Source: Aptenodytes patagonicus (taxonomy: Eukaryota > Chordata > Aves > Sphenisciformes > Spheniscidae). Taken from it: a stretch of DNA of 64,000 nucleotides. Both the position numbers and the translations under genes were made by a program. The notes below the pieces were generated by a model, which made no database searches, was not told the DNA's origin, and was given only the letters and a program-made list of their open reading frames with translations. The stretch covers positions 168,916,853 through 168,980,852 of the forward strand of contig NC_134950.1 in NCBI RefSeq assembly GCF_965638725.1, in the 5' to 3' direction. Of this stretch, positions 62,020-64,000 are shown in pieces; position 1 is the first letter of the stretch, and each line of letters starts with the position of its first letter.

Positions 62020-63117
62020 TAAATATTTACATTATTTGCATTATGTGTATGCCCTCTATGCTGTATTTTACTGGTCCTGGCCACGGAATGGAGTTGCTGT
62101 GAGCCCACAGCACTGCGTAACCAGATATTTCATCCTACCGCCAGCATCGAGATGAGGATTTTCCACGTTGGGATTGGAAAAGTACACGAGATTCGTTTCT
62201 GTTATAACTGGAATTATTATAAAAGGATTGCCCTGGGTTTATGCTTGTGGAAGAAGCCCAGCTCCTGTCTGGAGTATGGGAGGCATTAGTGGAGGAAGGA
62301 GCAGCTTATCCAGACGTTGTGCCCTTAAAAATGCAAACTGAAACTTGTGCAGAACTTCTCCCCCATAGATCCCAAAGGGTCTGATGGAGGAGAGTGATCC
62401 CGTTATTCCTCCAGCTCGTGGTGTGGGCTGGGGAATGGATTTGCCACGCTCATCCATCAGGCCGGACACAGATGGCCAGAAGCCCAGCGTGGGGGGTGGC
62501 TTTGCTTCTCCTGGCTTTTGCCATGGGCCAGGTAGATGTCTTCAACTGGGCTCATCTCTGTGTCTACCAGGAGAGACAACGGGAGGAATTAGGCACCTTT
62601 AAACTGGGTTGTCTGACCAGCGATGGGTTTCTCCGTTATGATGAGCTGTGCCACACTCGCGTCTGCTGAGCAGGAAACTGTGTCTTTCCGAGGGACAGAT
62701 CATTGGTTAGAGATCAGTTCGATCATCAACTGAGCTGAGATCAGTTCGATCAGCAAAAAAGTTCAAACCAGTAACAACCAGTGAGAAAGAGAAAATAATG
62801 GGCTCAGCAGAACAGTGGTGGAGGTATTTGCCTTCCCGACGATCCGTTTTGACAAGATAAAAAAGATCCATGGATACCATCTTTAACATAAATATTGGCT
62901 TTGCAGTACCACAGAGGGGGAGCATGGCCTTCAACAGAAGAGCACGGATAGGCCAATCCTTATTACCCAGTGTAGCTTTAAAGTTATTAGTTTGCTGACC
63001 TTTATTTAAAAGTACTATTCACCCCAAATACTCTTGAAACTTAAATGGGCCCTTTCCAGCCTGGAAACCTATTGAGCATGGGAGTTGCCTGGAATTGTAC
63101 AAATAAAATTAATAATT
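62020..63117 (+). other. ACKR2: Probable ACKR2 3' UTR
   Basis: Sequence after the ACKR2 stop up to the first AATAAA (63112-63117). A second AATAAA lies at 63291-63296. It contains the small ORF listed separately. Confidence 0.4.
62472..62669 (+). CDS. Candidate small secreted protein, Kazal-like, 65 residues
   Basis: ATG opens MARSPAWGVALLLLAFAMGQ, a textbook signal peptide, then a short mature part with Cys at 30, 47, 60 and 65 and the stretch GCLTSDGFLRYDELCHTRVC, which resembles the CGSDGxTYxNEC core of Kazal inhibitor domains but with altered spacing. A possible donor (CCAG|GTAGAT) directly follows Gln20 in phase 0, so the signal peptide could also be a separate first exon. It lies 450 bp after the ACKR2 stop, so it may be chance coding in the 3' UTR. 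I do not recognise an orthologue. Confidence 0.25.
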   Translation: MARSPAWGVALLLLAFAMGQVDVFNWAHLCVYQERQREELGTFKLGCLTSDGFLRYDELCHTRVC

Positions 63118-63299
63118 TAAAAGAAAACACTAATTGCCTTAATTTTATTGCTAGACAAGGTTACTGGACCAAGAAGGGCTTTGAGTTGATCTGGAAGGGT
63201 GTTTTCACTGCTGTTATTTTTCTTGCCGACATTGCTACAGCGTGTTTCCAAAATAGTAAGGCCGGGAGCTTTCCTTAAAAAAAAAGCCAGAATAAATAT

Positions 63300-64000
63300 T
63301 TAGCTGATGTTATGATGTGGCCTTCACTCCACGGGTCAGGTCACTGGGAGGGAATGTGGAAGGGGAGAGCAGGAGAGATCGAGAAGCAGAAGAGAAAATG
63401 GGTAAAACTGTCGGGTACAGGGGCGGGAGCAGGAGGGCAGAGGGTCGGACGTGCTCCGCTGGCTGGAGGGGACACAACTGATTTGGAGCTGCCGAGCATC
63501 GGGTGTGCATGCATCGGCAGAGAAGAAAGTGCTGTCGTCCATCTGGGTGCCGCTGCTCTCCAGCCGGGAGGTGGGCTTGGCCATTTGTAGACTCCGGACT
63601 CATCTGGTGCAAAGCAAATGCAACTGATTCAAACCCTCATTGCTCACGGGGGGAGCAGACCTGCTTTGCTTTGCCCTCGTACGGGTTAGCAGTGCTTGTA
63701 CTGTTCGTTGGCAAAGCACTTATGGGGCACTGTGCGTTGGAGAACATCAAGATGTTGGAGACCTTTCCTTCTCTTGCCTTTTGAGACCAAATTAGCTCAG
63801 CTGTAACCCCCTTCCCTTGGTCCTGAGCAAATTTCCAGTAGCATTTCCAACATCCACTCTTCCTCTCATTTTTTCAGCCTGCAGCACGTGTCCATAGCCT
63901 GATCTTAAAGGCAGAAATTACTGAGTGAAATTCTCTGAACCCTCTTTTTTTTTTCAAAAACTGGGCTCCATGCAGCCTAGAAAAGGGAATTTGCTTGAGC
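63300..64000. other. Downstream of ACKR2, nothing recognised
   Basis: No exon of the expected next gene (CYP8B1 in the mammalian order) is visible before the window ends. Open frames are short and overlapping. Confidence 0.5.

Noticed and set aside
63045-63784. Plus-strand frames after ACKR2
   Set aside because: No homology to CYP8B1 or any other expected neighbour; likely noncoding.

Overview
This is vertebrate nuclear DNA and almost certainly avian. It carries several CR1 LINE copies with the bird-type terminal octamer (CATAGAAT), an avian-type endogenous-retrovirus LTR (starts TGTCGTGG, ends CCAGGACA), compact introns and GC-rich CpG islands. Gene order and orientation are HHATL (-), CCDC13 (-), HIGD1A (-), ACKR2 (+). 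From memory this is the conserved block of human 3p22. The LTR family hints at a neoavian bird rather than a galliform, but that is inference. I worked out exon boundaries by hand from reading frame, GT/AG sites and remembered human homologues. No database search was possible.

Layout: 1-4760 holds the first five coding exons of HHATL on the minus strand; the rest of the gene lies left of the window. 4761-13596 is intergenic: an HHATL-proximal homeodomain-site cluster and CpG island (about 5.2-6.8 kb), AT-rich islands, a CR1 and an (ATCC)n microsatellite. 13597-44661 is CCDC13: 15 coding exons that join in frame into a 716-residue coiled-coil protein, close to the human length. Its CpG-island promoter is at about 45.5-46.35 kb, and two CR1s and a recent 93-bp tandem duplication lie in its introns. 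47635-50821 is HIGD1A (three coding exons, 95 residues), with a CR1 in intron 1 and a CpG-island promoter at about 52.3-53.1 kb. Directly upstream of that promoter is a 1.8-kb hierarchical C-rich minisatellite (53115-54940) that is open in several frames on both strands but is not a gene. 57230-58243 contains an LTR, a primer-binding-site-like octamer, one intact kinase exon of the SPEG/obscurin type, and a second short copy of the LTR 3' end. 60902-62019 is the main coding exon of ACKR2, an atypical chemokine receptor; its ATG must lie in an upstream exon or further in.

The genes do not form one pathway. HHATL is a muscle-enriched MBOAT-like membrane protein, CCDC13 a centriolar-satellite/ciliary coiled-coil protein, HIGD1A a small mitochondrial inner-membrane respiratory-complex factor, and ACKR2 a scavenger of CC chemokines. 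The most unusual item is the orphan kinase exon between HIGD1A and ACKR2, bracketed by LTR-end sequences. The next are the minisatellite abutting the HIGD1A promoter, the missing start codon in the ACKR2 main exon, and a small secreted, Kazal-like ORF just downstream of ACKR2.
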